In this document: one piece after another, positions 18,225 to 28,766 of the stretch
How positions within the stretch are numbered: position 1 is the first letter of the stretch
How the letters are laid out: each line of letters starts with the position of its first letter
Origin: Bacteroidota bacterium
Lineage (GTDB): Bacteria > Bacteroidota > Bacteroidia > Flavobacteriales_D > Crocinitomicaceae
Direction of reading: 5' to 3'
Length of the DNA stretch: 61,121 bases
Assembly: GCA_024280295.1 (NCBI GenBank)
Contig: JAJRQK010000034.1
Span: 1 to 61,121, forward strand
The notes under the pieces: generated by a model
What the model was told of the DNA's origin: nothing
The model's database searches: none
What the model saw: the letters and a program-made list of their open reading frames with translations, nothing else
Program-made: the position numbers and the translations under genes

Positions 18225-19982
18225 ATGAGAAGTCAAATTGAAAATGTTTTGTATAGCTTGTTGGAACGGCGATTAATCTCCCTTCTCTTTATAGCCATAT
18301 ATTGCTACCTAATCTTCCGAGCAGTTTCCGTTTTCTATATTCACGATGAACTCGTCACCAAATGGTCGTATATGATCAATTGGAATCCTCTCCCCTCACA
18401 AGGATATGTTGATGCTAATAATCATTTCTTGCTCAGTTTTCTTGGTGGACTATTCATACGAATCTTTCATTCTGATTCTATGCTGGTTGTACGTCTTGCC
18501 AGTCTTTTAGCGTTTCCAATTTATTTCTGGTCGATTTATAGTTTGAAGGGACTTTTCCGGCAGAAAGCAAATTTTTATGGTTTGCTCATCGGGTTGGTTT
18601 GCATCTCGTTTATTCTCGAATATTTCGCTTTGGCAAGAGGGTATGGTCTTTCGTTTGCTTTCATGCTACTTGCTTTGCAACAAACTACCTCGCTTTATTC
18701 TAATCCAAAAGGACGCACACTCATACTAATTGTTTTCGCTTGGGTTCTTGCCATCACCTCAAATCTCACATTGATTCCTTTTGGACTGGTCGGCATTGTA
18801 TTTGCCTTTCTTTTTTCATGGAAACACTTGTCAAAATGGTGGTTGATTGTCCCAAGTGTGGGGATTGCTCCGCTAATCTTCTTGATTAGTTATTCATTCA
18901 CATTAAAGGGTTTAGGTAAGTTGTACTATGGCGGAAATGAAGGTTTTTTTGAAACAACGATCCATACGATAACTCCTTATATTTGGAACGTGAAACATAT
19001 CGTTCTTGATTTGTTTTTATCCTTAATTTGTCTTCTCATTGGAGCCTTTCTTTTGCGCCATTTTTGGAAAGAAAGAACTATTTTTAATCCAAAGTACACG
19101 TTTGCACTATTCCTGTTTTTGGCGATTGGGAATATACTTGGTCAGCATTGGGTTTTAGGGATTAATTACCCCGGAGATAGAACAGCATTGTACCTGGTCA
19201 TCTTTTTTATTGGAGCATTCTTCATGACTATCGATGAGGTCTCAAAGTCTAGGGTGTATTCTGTTGTTTACTGCGTGATTACGATTGTGTTTTTTGGAAT
19301 CCATCTAAACTTTAATTATTCTATCCTCCATAAAGGAGAGCATATAGATGGCAATCTTGTCCGCTTAATTTCTCGCGAAGTAATAGGGACTCCTCCTAGC
19401 ACTGGTGGTAGATGGGCAATGGAAAATGAAATGAATAGATCTCTAAATATACCAATGCGTATGTTTCAGTTAACGGATAGGGAGTCAGACACTCTTGTAG
19501 ACTATATGGTGTACACTATTGCTAGGAGACCTAACCTTTACAAATGGTATCACCCTATTTATAAGGATCAAATTTCTGGACAAACTCTATTCGAAAGGAA
19601 TCACTTTTTAAGTCGCGTAAAAACGAATAAGGTTGAACATGTTTTATTTGGTAAAAGTGAATTTTTTAATTTATTTGCAACTGATTTTTCGTCACCAAAG
19701 CTTATACGAATAACAGGGCAGATTAATGAACTAAACCTTGATAGAGAGATACACATTGTGTTTTCATCAAAAGACTCAATCTCTGGCGAGACAATCAATT
19801 ATGAAGCGATTTCCATAGTTCAAAACATGAAAATTAGAGAGGATAGAAGTATTCAGTTTGATTTTTCCTATGCGCTGAAGAAAACGTCAAAATCAAACCA
19901 ATTTGCTGTTTATCTTTGGAATAAAGAAGGGGGCAATTTGAGTGGCATAATTAACGTTCAAGTTTACCAACTAGGGGATTAA
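18225..19982 (+). CDS. Polytopic membrane protein, GT-C-like, function unknown
   Basis: A 585-residue protein. About ten hydrophobic segments fill the first 385 residues (for example LISLLFIAIYCYLIFRAV, FYGLLIGLVCISFILEYF, ALYLVIFFIGAFFMTI), and the last about 200 residues are soluble. An acidic loop after the first helix (IHDELVTKW) recalls the DE or DD motif in the first extracytoplasmic loop of GT-C glycosyltransferases such as PMT- or ArnT-like enzymes, so lipid-linked sugar transfer is a fair guess but not demonstrated. It follows the LolC/E-like permease with a 27-base gap and is probably co-transcribed. No recognised family name. Confidence 0.7.
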   Translation: MRSQIENVLYSLLERRLISLLFIAIYCYLIFRAVSVFYIHDELVTKWSYMINWNPLPSQGYVDANNHFLLSFLGGLFIRIFHSDSMLVVRLASLLAFPIYFWSIYSLKGLFRQKANFYGLLIGLVCISFILEYFALARGYGLSFAFMLLALQQTTSLYSNPKGRTLILIVFAWVLAITSNLTLIPFGLVGIVFAFLFSWKHLSKWWLIVPSVGIAPLIFLISYSFTLKGLGKLYYGGNEGFFETTIHTITPYIWNVKHIVLDLFLSLICLLIGAFLLRHFWKERTIFNPKYTFALFLFLAIGNILGQHWVLGINYPGDRTALYLVIFFIGAFFMTIDEVSKSRVYSVVYCVITIVFFGIHLNFNYSILHKGEHIDGNLVRLISREVIGTPPSTGGRWAMENEMNRSLNIPMRMFQLTDRESDTLVDYMVYTIARRPNLYKWYHPIYKDQISGQTLFERNHFLSRVKTNKVEHVLFGKSEFFNLFATDFSSPKLIRITGQINELNLDREIHIVFSSKDSISGETINYEAISIVQNMKIREDRSIQFDFSYALKKTSKSNQFAVYLWNKEGGNLSGIINVQVYQLGD

Positions 19983-20039
19983 TACTCGAAATACCTCAAC
20001 TCATCTAAAATCAGCTAAATATTTATTGCTATTCCATCA

Positions 20040-20066
20040 TTGGTTTGGAGAAAAGGCGTATATTTG
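20040..20066 (+). promoter_or_regulatory. Promoter of atpDC
   Basis: TATATTTG (20059-20066) is an exact TAnnTTTG box, with TTG at 20040-20042 sixteen bases upstream. It gives an atpD leader of about 60 bases containing a small CCG/CGG hairpin and the perfect palindrome AGATTTAAATCT (20104-20115). Confidence 0.65.
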
Positions 20067-20120
20067 CACCCAAATTCCGGGAAATCGGAGTTGAACAAAT
20101 AGAAGATTTAAATCTCATAA

Positions 20121-21638
<1,518 letters not shown>

Positions 21639-21651
21639 TATAAGAAAGCAC

Positions 21652-21942
21652 ATGCAATTAGAAATCATCACGCCAGAAGCACAAATTTTCTTAGGGGAAG
21701 CAGAAGCAGTTCAATTTCCTGGATTAAATGGTGGGTTTCAGGTATTGTCGAATCACGCGCCAATTATCTCTGCATTGAGTGCAGGAGTTGTTAAGGTTAA
21801 TCTTGATAAAGCCTTTGATGTAACAGGGAAAATAAGCGAACTGATTCAAGTAGATAAATCGAATAAAAATGTCATTCATATTGACATTAAAGGTGGTGTT
21901 ATGGAGATGCTGAACAATAAAATTATTGTTCTTGCTGAGTAA
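21652..21942 (+). CDS. atpC: F-type ATP synthase subunit epsilon, short form
   Basis: A 96-residue protein forming the N-terminal beta-sandwich of F1 epsilon (MQLEIITPEAQIFLGEAEAV, FPGLNGGFQVLSNHAPIISAL). The C-terminal two-helix inhibitory domain of E. coli-type epsilon (about 40-45 residues) is missing, which is usual in this phylum. So it should connect the rotor to gamma but cannot inhibit ATP hydrolysis through that helix. Operon with atpD, then a strong terminator. Confidence 0.95.
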   Translation: MQLEIITPEAQIFLGEAEAVQFPGLNGGFQVLSNHAPIISALSAGVVKVNLDKAFDVTGKISELIQVDKSNKNVIHIDIKGGVMEMLNNKIIVLAE

Positions 21943-21961
21943 CATTATATCGCATAAATTT

Positions 21962-21996
21962 AAAGAGGGATTTGGAAAACCATTTCCCTCTTTTTT
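21962..21996 (+). terminator. Rho-independent terminator of atpDC
   Basis: AAAGAGGGA and TCCCTCTTT pair around a loop that itself contains TGG-AAAA-CCA, followed by a run of six T. Confidence 0.85.
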
Positions 21997-22077
21997 GTTA
22001 AACTACGTTAAGCTCTGCCCTTGTATAGCAGGCATATACTAATGTTTGTTTATTTTCGTTATCAATTCTCAGAATAG

Positions 22078-22827
22078 ATGAGTCTTTTAGAAAAAATAAA
22101 TCGAGATACTACTCCAAAACACATTGCTGTGATCATGGATGGAAATGGCCGTTGGGCTCAACAACAGGGCGAAGAACGCTTGTTTGGTCATAATTTCGGT
22201 GTGGAGGCAGTTCGAGAAACACTAAAGGCTGCACAAGACATGGATGTTGAATATCTGACGCTCTATGCTTTCTCTACTGAAAATTGGAATCGACCGAAAG
22301 AAGAAGTCGATGGATTAATGGACTTACTCGTGAAAACGATTGGTAACGAAGTTGAAGAATTACATAAAAGTAATGTTGTAATTACCACTATTGGGAACAC
22401 AATCGGACTTCCTGCATCCTGTCAAGATGAATTACGAGATGCCTACGAAACAACGAAAAACAATACTGGAATCAATTTAATTTTAGCATTGAACTATAGT
22501 GCTAAATGGGAATTGGTGAATGCTACGCGCGAAATTGCACGACAAGTATCCACAGGAGAAATAGATCTGGAAGATGTAAATGATGATTTGATCTCTGATC
22601 ATTTGTCAACTAAAGGAATCCCAGATCCAGAATTATTGATTCGGACAAGTGGTGAACACAGAGTAAGTAACTTCTTACTTTGGCAAATTGCTTATTCAGA
22701 GCTTCATTTTACCAATGTACTCTGGCCAGATTTTGGAAGAGAAGACTTATATAAAGCAGTACTTGACTATCAATCGCGAGAACGAAGATTTGGAATGGTA
22801 TCTGCCCAAATAGAAAAGAATTTATGA
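22078..22827 (+). CDS. uppS: Isoprenyl transferase (undecaprenyl diphosphate synthase)
   Basis: A 249-residue cis-prenyltransferase that condenses isopentenyl diphosphate onto farnesyl diphosphate to make the C55 carrier for peptidoglycan and other surface polymers. Catalytic Asp21 lies in HIAVIMDGNGRWA; other family blocks visible are YLTLYAFSTENWNRP, INLILALNYSAKWE, PDPELLIRTSGEHRVSNFL and the C-terminal WPDFGREDLYKAVLDYQSRERRFG. Length is normal. Cytoplasmic. It overlaps bamA by 4 bases (ATGA), so the two are translationally coupled. Confidence 0.97.
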   Translation: MSLLEKINRDTTPKHIAVIMDGNGRWAQQQGEERLFGHNFGVEAVRETLKAAQDMDVEYLTLYAFSTENWNRPKEEVDGLMDLLVKTIGNEVEELHKSNVVITTIGNTIGLPASCQDELRDAYETTKNNTGINLILALNYSAKWELVNATREIARQVSTGEIDLEDVNDDLISDHLSTKGIPDPELLIRTSGEHRVSNFLLWQIAYSELHFTNVLWPDFGREDLYKAVLDYQSRERRFGMVSAQIEKNL

Positions 22828-25412
22828 TGTTGAAACAATTATTCACTTTGCTTGGAATTCTCTGCTTGACTTTAACCGTTAACGCACAAGAACCAACAGA
22901 TACGATCGCTGATGGCGCAACAATGATCGGTGAGATTACTATCAATTATCTAAATCCGCAACAATATGAAATTGGACCAATCCGAGTTGAAGGTGCTAAA
23001 AACTTTGACCATAATGCTATCAAACTAATTGCAGGACTCCGTCCAGGATCAACAATAACACTGCCAGGGGAGAAAATTTCAAAAGCAATCACTAATCTTT
23101 GGGATGAAGGATTGTTTTCTGATGTTGAAATATTAGCGGAGAAAGAAATTGCGGGTGTGATTTACTTGGTGATTAAACTCCAACCTCGGCCTAAACTTTC
23201 TAGATTTAGATTTGAAGGAGTTACGAAAAGAGAAGCTGATAAGATCCGTGAAGAAATCAACCTGTTTTCTGGAAAAACAATTACAGAAAACTTAATTTTT
23301 GCAACTGAAAGTAGAATTAAAGGCTTCTATCGAGAGAAGGGGTATTACTCGATCGGTGTTAATATTACTCGATCTGAGGATCCACTAATGAATAACTCAG
23401 AAGTTTTTACGATTAATGTTGAGAAAAACTCACGAGTGAAAATTGGAAAAATTGAAATTACAAGTCAAGAGTCGATAAAAGATTGGAAACTCCGATCAGC
23501 CATGAAGGATACCAAACAAAAAGCATGGTGGAGATTCTTCAAACGTTCGAAGTTTTCTCAATCAGCGTATGATCGTGATAAAGTAACATTGATTGATAAA
23601 TATAATGCAATTGGATTGCGTGATGCAGTTGTAAGTTCTGACACTGTATATCTTGCGGATAGTAAAAACTTACAAATTGACATCAATATAGATGAGGGTC
23701 AAACATATTATTTTGGTGATATTGAATGGATTGGAAACACTAAATTTAGGTCAAGTCTCCTGGATACTGTTTTAGGAATAACAAGGGGTGATGTTTTCAA
23801 TAAATCGTTACTTGAACAACGACTTTTTATGAGTCCAGATTCACGTGATGTTTCTTCTCTTTATATGGATCGAGGATATTTGTTTTTTCAAATCATCCCT
23901 GTAGAAACATCTGTAATTGATAATCATATTAGCTACCAGATGCGAATTATTGAAGGAAAGCAAGCTCGAATACGACGAATTATCATCAAAGGGAATACAA
24001 AGACGAACGATTACGTAATTCGTCGCGAAATTAGAACGAAGCCTGGTGATTTATTTAATCGTAATGACATCATTCGTACGCAGCGAGAATTAGCACAACT
24101 AGGTTATTTCAATGAGCAAGCATTTCAAGTCAACCCAATTCCAAACCCACAAGATGGAACGGTTGATATTGAATATATTGTTGAAGAGAAATCATCGGAT
24201 CAAATTGAATTATCAGGAGGCTATGGTGGTGCTGGCGTAAATGGTTCTGGCGGGCGATTAATTGGAACGCTTGGATTGACGTTCAATAATTTCAGTATTA
24301 AAAACATATTTAAGAAGGGTGCATGGACTCCTCTACCTGGCGGTGACGGACAGCGACTTTCAATTCGTGCTCAAACAAATGGTAAGTTTTATCAAGGGTA
24401 TAACTTTTCATTTTCCGAACCATGGATGGGAGGTAAGAAGCCAAATTCATTTTCAATGTGGGTGAACCATACAGCACTATCTCAAAACGGTCTAGCAAAA
24501 ACAAACCCTGATTACAAAGGATTGGCAATTACAGGGGTTGGCGTTGGACTAGGGCGTCGTAAGAAATGGCCGGATGATTATTTCCAAGCATACTACGAGT
24601 TAAGCTATAAGTATTACGATGTTGTTGATGATGCTAGATTCGGAATTTTCACAGATGGTTATGCAAACGACATCAGTTTGAGGTATGTCTTGCAACGTAG
24701 TTCTGTGAGTTCTCCAATCTATCCTCAAGGGGGATCTAGTCTTAAGTTTACAGCTAACGGAACATTACCTTATTCATATTTTGATGGTGTTGATGACTAT
24801 TCGGATTACACTCCACAAGAGCGCTATAAGTACTTAGAGTATTATAAAATCAAGTTAACAGGAGAGTGGTATTTACCTTTGACGGCTGACAAAAAGTTGG
24901 TTTTAATGCCACGATTTGGTTTTGGTTTTATGGGAGCATACAGTACATCTAAAGGTTTAACTCCATTCGATAGATTTTACATGGGTGGAAGTGGATTAAC
25001 AGGAGTGAATCAAATTGGTGGTAGAGAAATTATAGCAATGCGAGGGTATGAAGATAATGCCTTGAGTTCAGTGAATGGAGATCCGCTGATAGCTAAGTAC
25101 ACACTTGAATTACGCTACCCGATTTCACTTAACCCATCAGCGACATTCTATGTCTTAGCTTTTGCCGAAGCAGGGAATACTTATCCATCATTTGAGAAAT
25201 TTAATCCGTTTAATGTAAAACGTACTGCGGGAATCGGAATTAGAGTATTCCTGCCAATGTTTGGAATGTTAGGTTTGGATTATGGACTTGGATTTGACAA
25301 CTTCGATTCGTGGTCTTCAGGATTTGGAAGCGCAGCTGATCAGCAAGTAACTCGTGATGGCTTCTATCCTAAGCTGAACTTTACTATTGGAATGAATCTT
25401 GGAGAACTCTAA
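22824..25412 (+). CDS. bamA: Outer membrane assembly protein BamA
   Basis: An 862-residue Omp85 protein, the core of the machine that inserts beta-barrels into the outer membrane. Signal peptide at the N-terminus (KQLFTLLGILCLTLTVNAQ), five POTRA repeats over roughly residues 40-450, and a C-terminal barrel from about 470 with the conserved RGY-type lid motif as MRGYEDN. Two adjacent ATGs (22824, 22827) could start it; the first overlaps the uppS stop. The downstream pair of ompH genes encodes periplasmic chaperones that deliver barrels to BamA, so this is an envelope biogenesis cluster: uppS-bamA-ompH-ompH. Confidence 0.96.
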   Translation: MMLKQLFTLLGILCLTLTVNAQEPTDTIADGATMIGEITINYLNPQQYEIGPIRVEGAKNFDHNAIKLIAGLRPGSTITLPGEKISKAITNLWDEGLFSDVEILAEKEIAGVIYLVIKLQPRPKLSRFRFEGVTKREADKIREEINLFSGKTITENLIFATESRIKGFYREKGYYSIGVNITRSEDPLMNNSEVFTINVEKNSRVKIGKIEITSQESIKDWKLRSAMKDTKQKAWWRFFKRSKFSQSAYDRDKVTLIDKYNAIGLRDAVVSSDTVYLADSKNLQIDINIDEGQTYYFGDIEWIGNTKFRSSLLDTVLGITRGDVFNKSLLEQRLFMSPDSRDVSSLYMDRGYLFFQIIPVETSVIDNHISYQMRIIEGKQARIRRIIIKGNTKTNDYVIRREIRTKPGDLFNRNDIIRTQRELAQLGYFNEQAFQVNPIPNPQDGTVDIEYIVEEKSSDQIELSGGYGGAGVNGSGGRLIGTLGLTFNNFSIKNIFKKGAWTPLPGGDGQRLSIRAQTNGKFYQGYNFSFSEPWMGGKKPNSFSMWVNHTALSQNGLAKTNPDYKGLAITGVGVGLGRRKKWPDDYFQAYYELSYKYYDVVDDARFGIFTDGYANDISLRYVLQRSSVSSPIYPQGGSSLKFTANGTLPYSYFDGVDDYSDYTPQERYKYLEYYKIKLTGEWYLPLTADKKLVLMPRFGFGFMGAYSTSKGLTPFDRFYMGGSGLTGVNQIGGREIIAMRGYEDNALSSVNGDPLIAKYTLELRYPISLNPSATFYVLAFAEAGNTYPSFEKFNPFNVKRTAGIGIRVFLPMFGMLGLDYGLGFDNFDSWSSGFGSAADQQVTRDGFYPKLNFTIGMNLGEL

Positions 25413-25475
25413 AATATAATCGTCGTTCACAATAAATGTGTTAAATTCGCCGTTCGGCTGAAAAAGAAATAAGTC

Positions 25476-25985
25476 ATGAAAGCATTAATTCTCTCTCTTA
25501 CATTGATTCTTGGCACAGGGTTTGCCTATAGTCAGAAGTATGCATACATAGATTCAGATTTTATTCTGAATGAAATGCCCGAATATGCAGCTGCGAAAGA
25601 AAAGTTGGATAAATTAGCAGACCGTTGGACAAAGGATATCGAACAACGGTACGACCTACTTCGCCAAAAGAAAGAGAACTTCGCAAGAGAAGAAGTTTTA
25701 CTTCCAATAGAGGAAAAAAAGAAGCGATTAGAGGAGATTGACAAATTAGAAACGGAAGCAATGCAAATGCAAAAATTACGCTTTGGGGTGAAAGGTGATT
25801 ATTTCAATAAACGAAAAGAATTGATCAAGCCAATCCAAGATCGAATATACGATGCCATGCAAACAATTGCTTCAAAAAGATCTTACGCAATGGTATTCGA
25901 CAAGGCAAATCAAAGTAATTTGATCTATGCTGATGCAAAATACGATATCAGTAAGATGGTACTAAAGGAGGTTAAAAAAAAGTAG
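25476..25985 (+). CDS. OmpH/Skp family periplasmic chaperone (first copy)
   Basis: A 169-residue exported protein. Signal peptide MKALILSLTLILGTGFAYSQ, then KYAYIDSDFILNEMPEYAAA, the standard OmpH opening, a long charged alpha-helical hairpin (about 45-125) forming the Skp tentacles, and a short beta end (YADAKYDISKMVLKEV). It should hold unfolded outer membrane proteins in the periplasm as a trimer. Located 63 bases after bamA; the second copy follows after 72 bases. Confidence 0.92.
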   Translation: MKALILSLTLILGTGFAYSQKYAYIDSDFILNEMPEYAAAKEKLDKLADRWTKDIEQRYDLLRQKKENFAREEVLLPIEEKKKRLEEIDKLETEAMQMQKLRFGVKGDYFNKRKELIKPIQDRIYDAMQTIASKRSYAMVFDKANQSNLIYADAKYDISKMVLKEVKKK

Positions 25986-26057
25986 GTAACTACGCATAAA
26001 TTACCAAGTTAAACTAGAAATAAATGCTCGATTAATTCGAGTTGATTAAAAAAAAAC

Positions 26058-26576
26058 ATGAGAAGATTATTACTAATAGTTTGTTTAGTTGTAGGCGCAG
26101 GATCTGCAATGGCACAGTCGTCAATTGGTCACGTAAATTCACAAGCATTGTTGGATACGTTGCCATCTCGCAAAGCTGCACTAAAAGATTTTCAGGAATT
26201 TGAATATGCTGGGATGCTAGAACTTCAAGAAATGGAAACAGATTTGAATAACGCAATTCAAGTTTACCAAGGAAAAGAGAACACACTTTCTCCCGTTATG
26301 ATGAAAATCGAACAAGAGAAGTTGCAAAAGAAACAAGCTGCGTTAGTTGCTAGAGATGAGTCCTTTCAACAAGAACTCCAAGCTTATTCTCAAGAGTTAA
26401 ACGGTCCAATCTTGGCGATGGTTCAAGAAGCAGTTCAAAGCGTTGCAGATAAGAACAAATTAGACTATGTCTTGGATGCGACCACAGTTCTTGTAGCAAA
26501 TGGAAAAGACATCACGGATGAGGTTATCACAGAATTATTGAAGTTAGACGCTGCATCTTCAGCATCATCTAATTAA
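26058..26576 (+). CDS. OmpH/Skp family periplasmic chaperone (second copy)
   Basis: A 172-residue paralogue of the preceding gene with the same layout: signal peptide (MRRLLLIVCLVVGAGSAMAQ), SSIGHVNSQALLDTLPSRKAAL, coiled helices, and the typical C-terminal LDYVLDATTVLVANGKDIT. The two copies differ strongly in sequence, so the duplication is old and the roles are probably distinct. A strong terminator follows. Confidence 0.92.
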   Translation: MRRLLLIVCLVVGAGSAMAQSSIGHVNSQALLDTLPSRKAALKDFQEFEYAGMLELQEMETDLNNAIQVYQGKENTLSPVMMKIEQEKLQKKQAALVARDESFQQELQAYSQELNGPILAMVQEAVQSVADKNKLDYVLDATTVLVANGKDITDEVITELLKLDAASSASSN

Positions 26577-26598
26577 GAACATCATCATATAGAATTAC

Positions 26599-26627
26599 AG
26601 GCACTTGAGAAATCAAGTGCCTTTTTT
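26599..26627 (+). terminator. Terminator of the uppS-bamA-ompH cluster
   Basis: AGGCACTTGA pairs with TCAAGTGCCT around GAAA, followed by six T. A textbook intrinsic terminator with a GNRA tetraloop. Confidence 0.9.
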
Positions 26628-26665
26628 AGTGACTTCATTTTATGCTAAGTTATTTTCTTTTCGAA

Positions 26666-26711
26666 GTCGCTTTTATGCAATAAAAGATATAGTAAATAGC
26701 CCGTAAAGCGC
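26666..26711 (-). repeat. Dispersed palindromic repeat, copy A (partial)
   Basis: On the minus strand it reads GGGCTATTTACTATATC followed by CTTTTATTGCATAAAAG. The 7-bp stem CTTTTAT/ATAAAAG and the upstream part match copy B at 41199-41255 over about 33 bases with two differences. It sits between convergent genes. Confidence 0.6.
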
Positions 26712-26723
26712 TAAAGGAAAAAA

Positions 26724-27767
26724 TCACTTCTTGCCTTTATCTATACTGAATGTAAATGTACTTCCTACTCCTGGGGTACTACGAACTGTGATTGTTTGAC
26801 CGTGTGACTCAATTATATGTTTCGCAATTGCCAAACCGAGTCCAGATCCACCTTCATTCCTATTCCGACTCTTCTCAACGCGATAGAATCGTTCAAATAG
26901 TCTTGGTAAATGGGCTTCATCAATGCCTAATCCATTATCAGAAACTTCTACAGTAATAATATCATTAAAGATGTAAAAGCGAACGTTGGTTTCACCATTC
27001 TCAGAACCATAGGAGATTGAGTTTATAATTAAATTGGTGAGTACTTGACCAATTTTTCCGCGATCACCTTTTACCATTATCGGATCAAAATCACGAGCAA
27101 ATTTCATGGAAATATGTTTTTTCTCAGCTTTTACTTCAGCATCCTCGAATATCTCTTCGGTTAATTTCTTAATGTCAAAGTCAGTGATTTCCATCTGAAT
27201 TGCATTCACTTCATATTTCATTAGTTGATCAAGATCATCCAAAATACTAGACATTCTATCTGTAGCTTTCGAAGCTCTTTCTAAGAAGTTGCGATTAACG
27301 TTTTCATCTTCTAATCCACCATCCAAAAGTGTTAGAATATATCCTTGAACGGAAAATACAGGCGTTTTTAATTCATGCGCTAAATTCCCTAGGAATTCTC
27401 GACGAAACTTGGCTTGCTCCTTTAGTTGTAGGATTTCATCATTTTTCTCATTTGTCCATTGAACTGTATCATCCTCTGCGGTGGTCATAACATCTGCTGT
27501 CATGCTAAATTGTTTGTATTCTTCGCGATTAAATTTCCCTTTCCGAATAGATCGATAGAGTAGATTTAGCCGTTGAGTTAGGAAACGTCGAATAAAAAAG
27601 TAGAAGATCAAGTACGTTACCAGTCCAATTATTAGTGGAAAAATGACCATACTAATCAAACTAAGCTCAGTTCCAGTGAGGTTAAATATTAGTAAAATTA
27701 CAAATGCAAGAAACCCAACAAGAGAACTTCCAGCAAGTAAAATTTGATAAGGTCTTAGGTTTCTCAT
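26724..27767 (-). CDS. Sensor histidine kinase, PhoR-like
   Basis: A 347-residue membrane kinase. Two membrane helices fill residues about 10-60 with almost no periplasmic loop, as in PhoR, which senses phosphate through the transporter and PhoU rather than by its own sensor domain. The H-box NLAHELKTPVFSVQGY is near residue 130; the ATP-binding domain has N-box LTNLIINSISYGS, G1 VSDNGLGID, F-box LFERFYRVEKSRNR and G2 GGSGLGLAIAKHI. It follows the PhoB-like regulator gene with a 100-base gap in the same direction. The PhoR assignment rests on this pairing and on the nearby phosphate transport genes. Confidence 0.87.
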   Translation of the reverse strand: MRNLRPYQILLAGSSLVGFLAFVILLIFNLTGTELSLISMVIFPLIIGLVTYLIFYFFIRRFLTQRLNLLYRSIRKGKFNREEYKQFSMTADVMTTAEDDTVQWTNEKNDEILQLKEQAKFRREFLGNLAHELKTPVFSVQGYILTLLDGGLEDENVNRNFLERASKATDRMSSILDDLDQLMKYEVNAIQMEITDFDIKKLTEEIFEDAEVKAEKKHISMKFARDFDPIMVKGDRGKIGQVLTNLIINSISYGSENGETNVRFYIFNDIITVEVSDNGLGIDEAHLPRLFERFYRVEKSRNRNEGGSGLGLAIAKHIIESHGQTITVRSTPGVGSTFTFSIDKGKK

Positions 27768-27867
27768 TTTTCGTTGTATGTATTGCCAACTTCTTTGATA
27801 GTGCGAATATAGTCAATCTACAATAGTAGGTGAAATACTTTTCAGGAGGTGTAATGGATTGTAGAGT

Positions 27868-28545
27868 TTACCTAACATATTTATATCCAATACCTTTTAC
27901 GGTTTTTATGCAGTTGTCTCCAATTTTCTCTCTTAGTTTTCTAATATGAACGTCAATTGTTCTAGATCCGACGATGGTATCATCTCCCCAAACCAATGAT
28001 AGTATTTTGTCTCTATCAAACACTTTTTCAGGTTTACTTGCTAGAAGTTCAAGAATTTCAAATTCTTTTTTTGGGAGATCTATTTTCTTTTCATTTAGAA
28101 TTATGCAAAATTGCTCACGATCAATAACTAGACCATGTCCAAGCCAGTCGTTACTCTTTTCAGCGGCCCGTCTTAATAAAGAACCTACTTTACTAATCAG
28201 TAATCTTGGTCTGACAGGTTTCGTAATGTAGTCATCTGCTCCAGCATCTAAAGCAGCGACTTGCGAATAATCTTCGGAGCGAGATGTTAGAAAAGCTATT
28301 ATAGGCTGATTTATTGAGTTATCATTTCGAATTGCTTGACAGGTTTCGATTCCATCCATTTCTGGCATCATAAGATCTAACAACACCAATGAAGGTTGAA
28401 GTTCGATTGTCTTATTCAACCCCTCAAGACCATTTACTGCCGAAAAGACTTTGTAGCCGCCGATTTTTAGGTTGTAGGAGAGGAACTCAATAACATCTGG
28501 GTCATCATCCACTAACAAAACTGTTTCAATTGGCTGTCCTACCAT
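27868..28545 (-). CDS. OmpR/PhoB-family response regulator (first of two paralogues)
   Basis: A 225-residue transcription factor: receiver domain with acidic pocket DDD (13-15), phosphoacceptor Asp57 (LVLLDLMMPEMDG) and Lys in ITKPVRP, then a winged-helix DNA-binding domain ending SRTIDVHIRKLREKIGDN and VKGIGYKYVR. Adjacent to the kinase gene, so the pair is a two-component system, most likely controlling the phosphate response. It is clearly paralogous to the regulator at 33131-33808, with the lipoprotein and TonB receptor genes between the two. Confidence 0.92.
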   Translation of the reverse strand: MVGQPIETVLLVDDDPDVIEFLSYNLKIGGYKVFSAVNGLEGLNKTIELQPSLVLLDLMMPEMDGIETCQAIRNDNSINQPIIAFLTSRSEDYSQVAALDAGADDYITKPVRPRLLISKVGSLLRRAAEKSNDWLGHGLVIDREQFCIILNEKKIDLPKKEFEILELLASKPEKVFDRDKILSLVWGDDTIVGSRTIDVHIRKLREKIGDNCIKTVKGIGYKYVR

Positions 28546-28766
28546 TTTTTTAAATTAAATATAGCTCAAATTCGAGGTACAGTTTAAAAGTAGTTGATGA
28601 GTTTGACTTTTAGTTTACAAGAGCATTACGCTTAGGTTAAATTTAGCATAGGCTGTATTAAGTAATGGTGAAATTTCATAACATGAAAATAACACAGAAA
28701 TAAAACTGAGGAAATCACGGATTCGTAAATAGTCATGAAATTTGTGATGAACAAAAAGATAATATT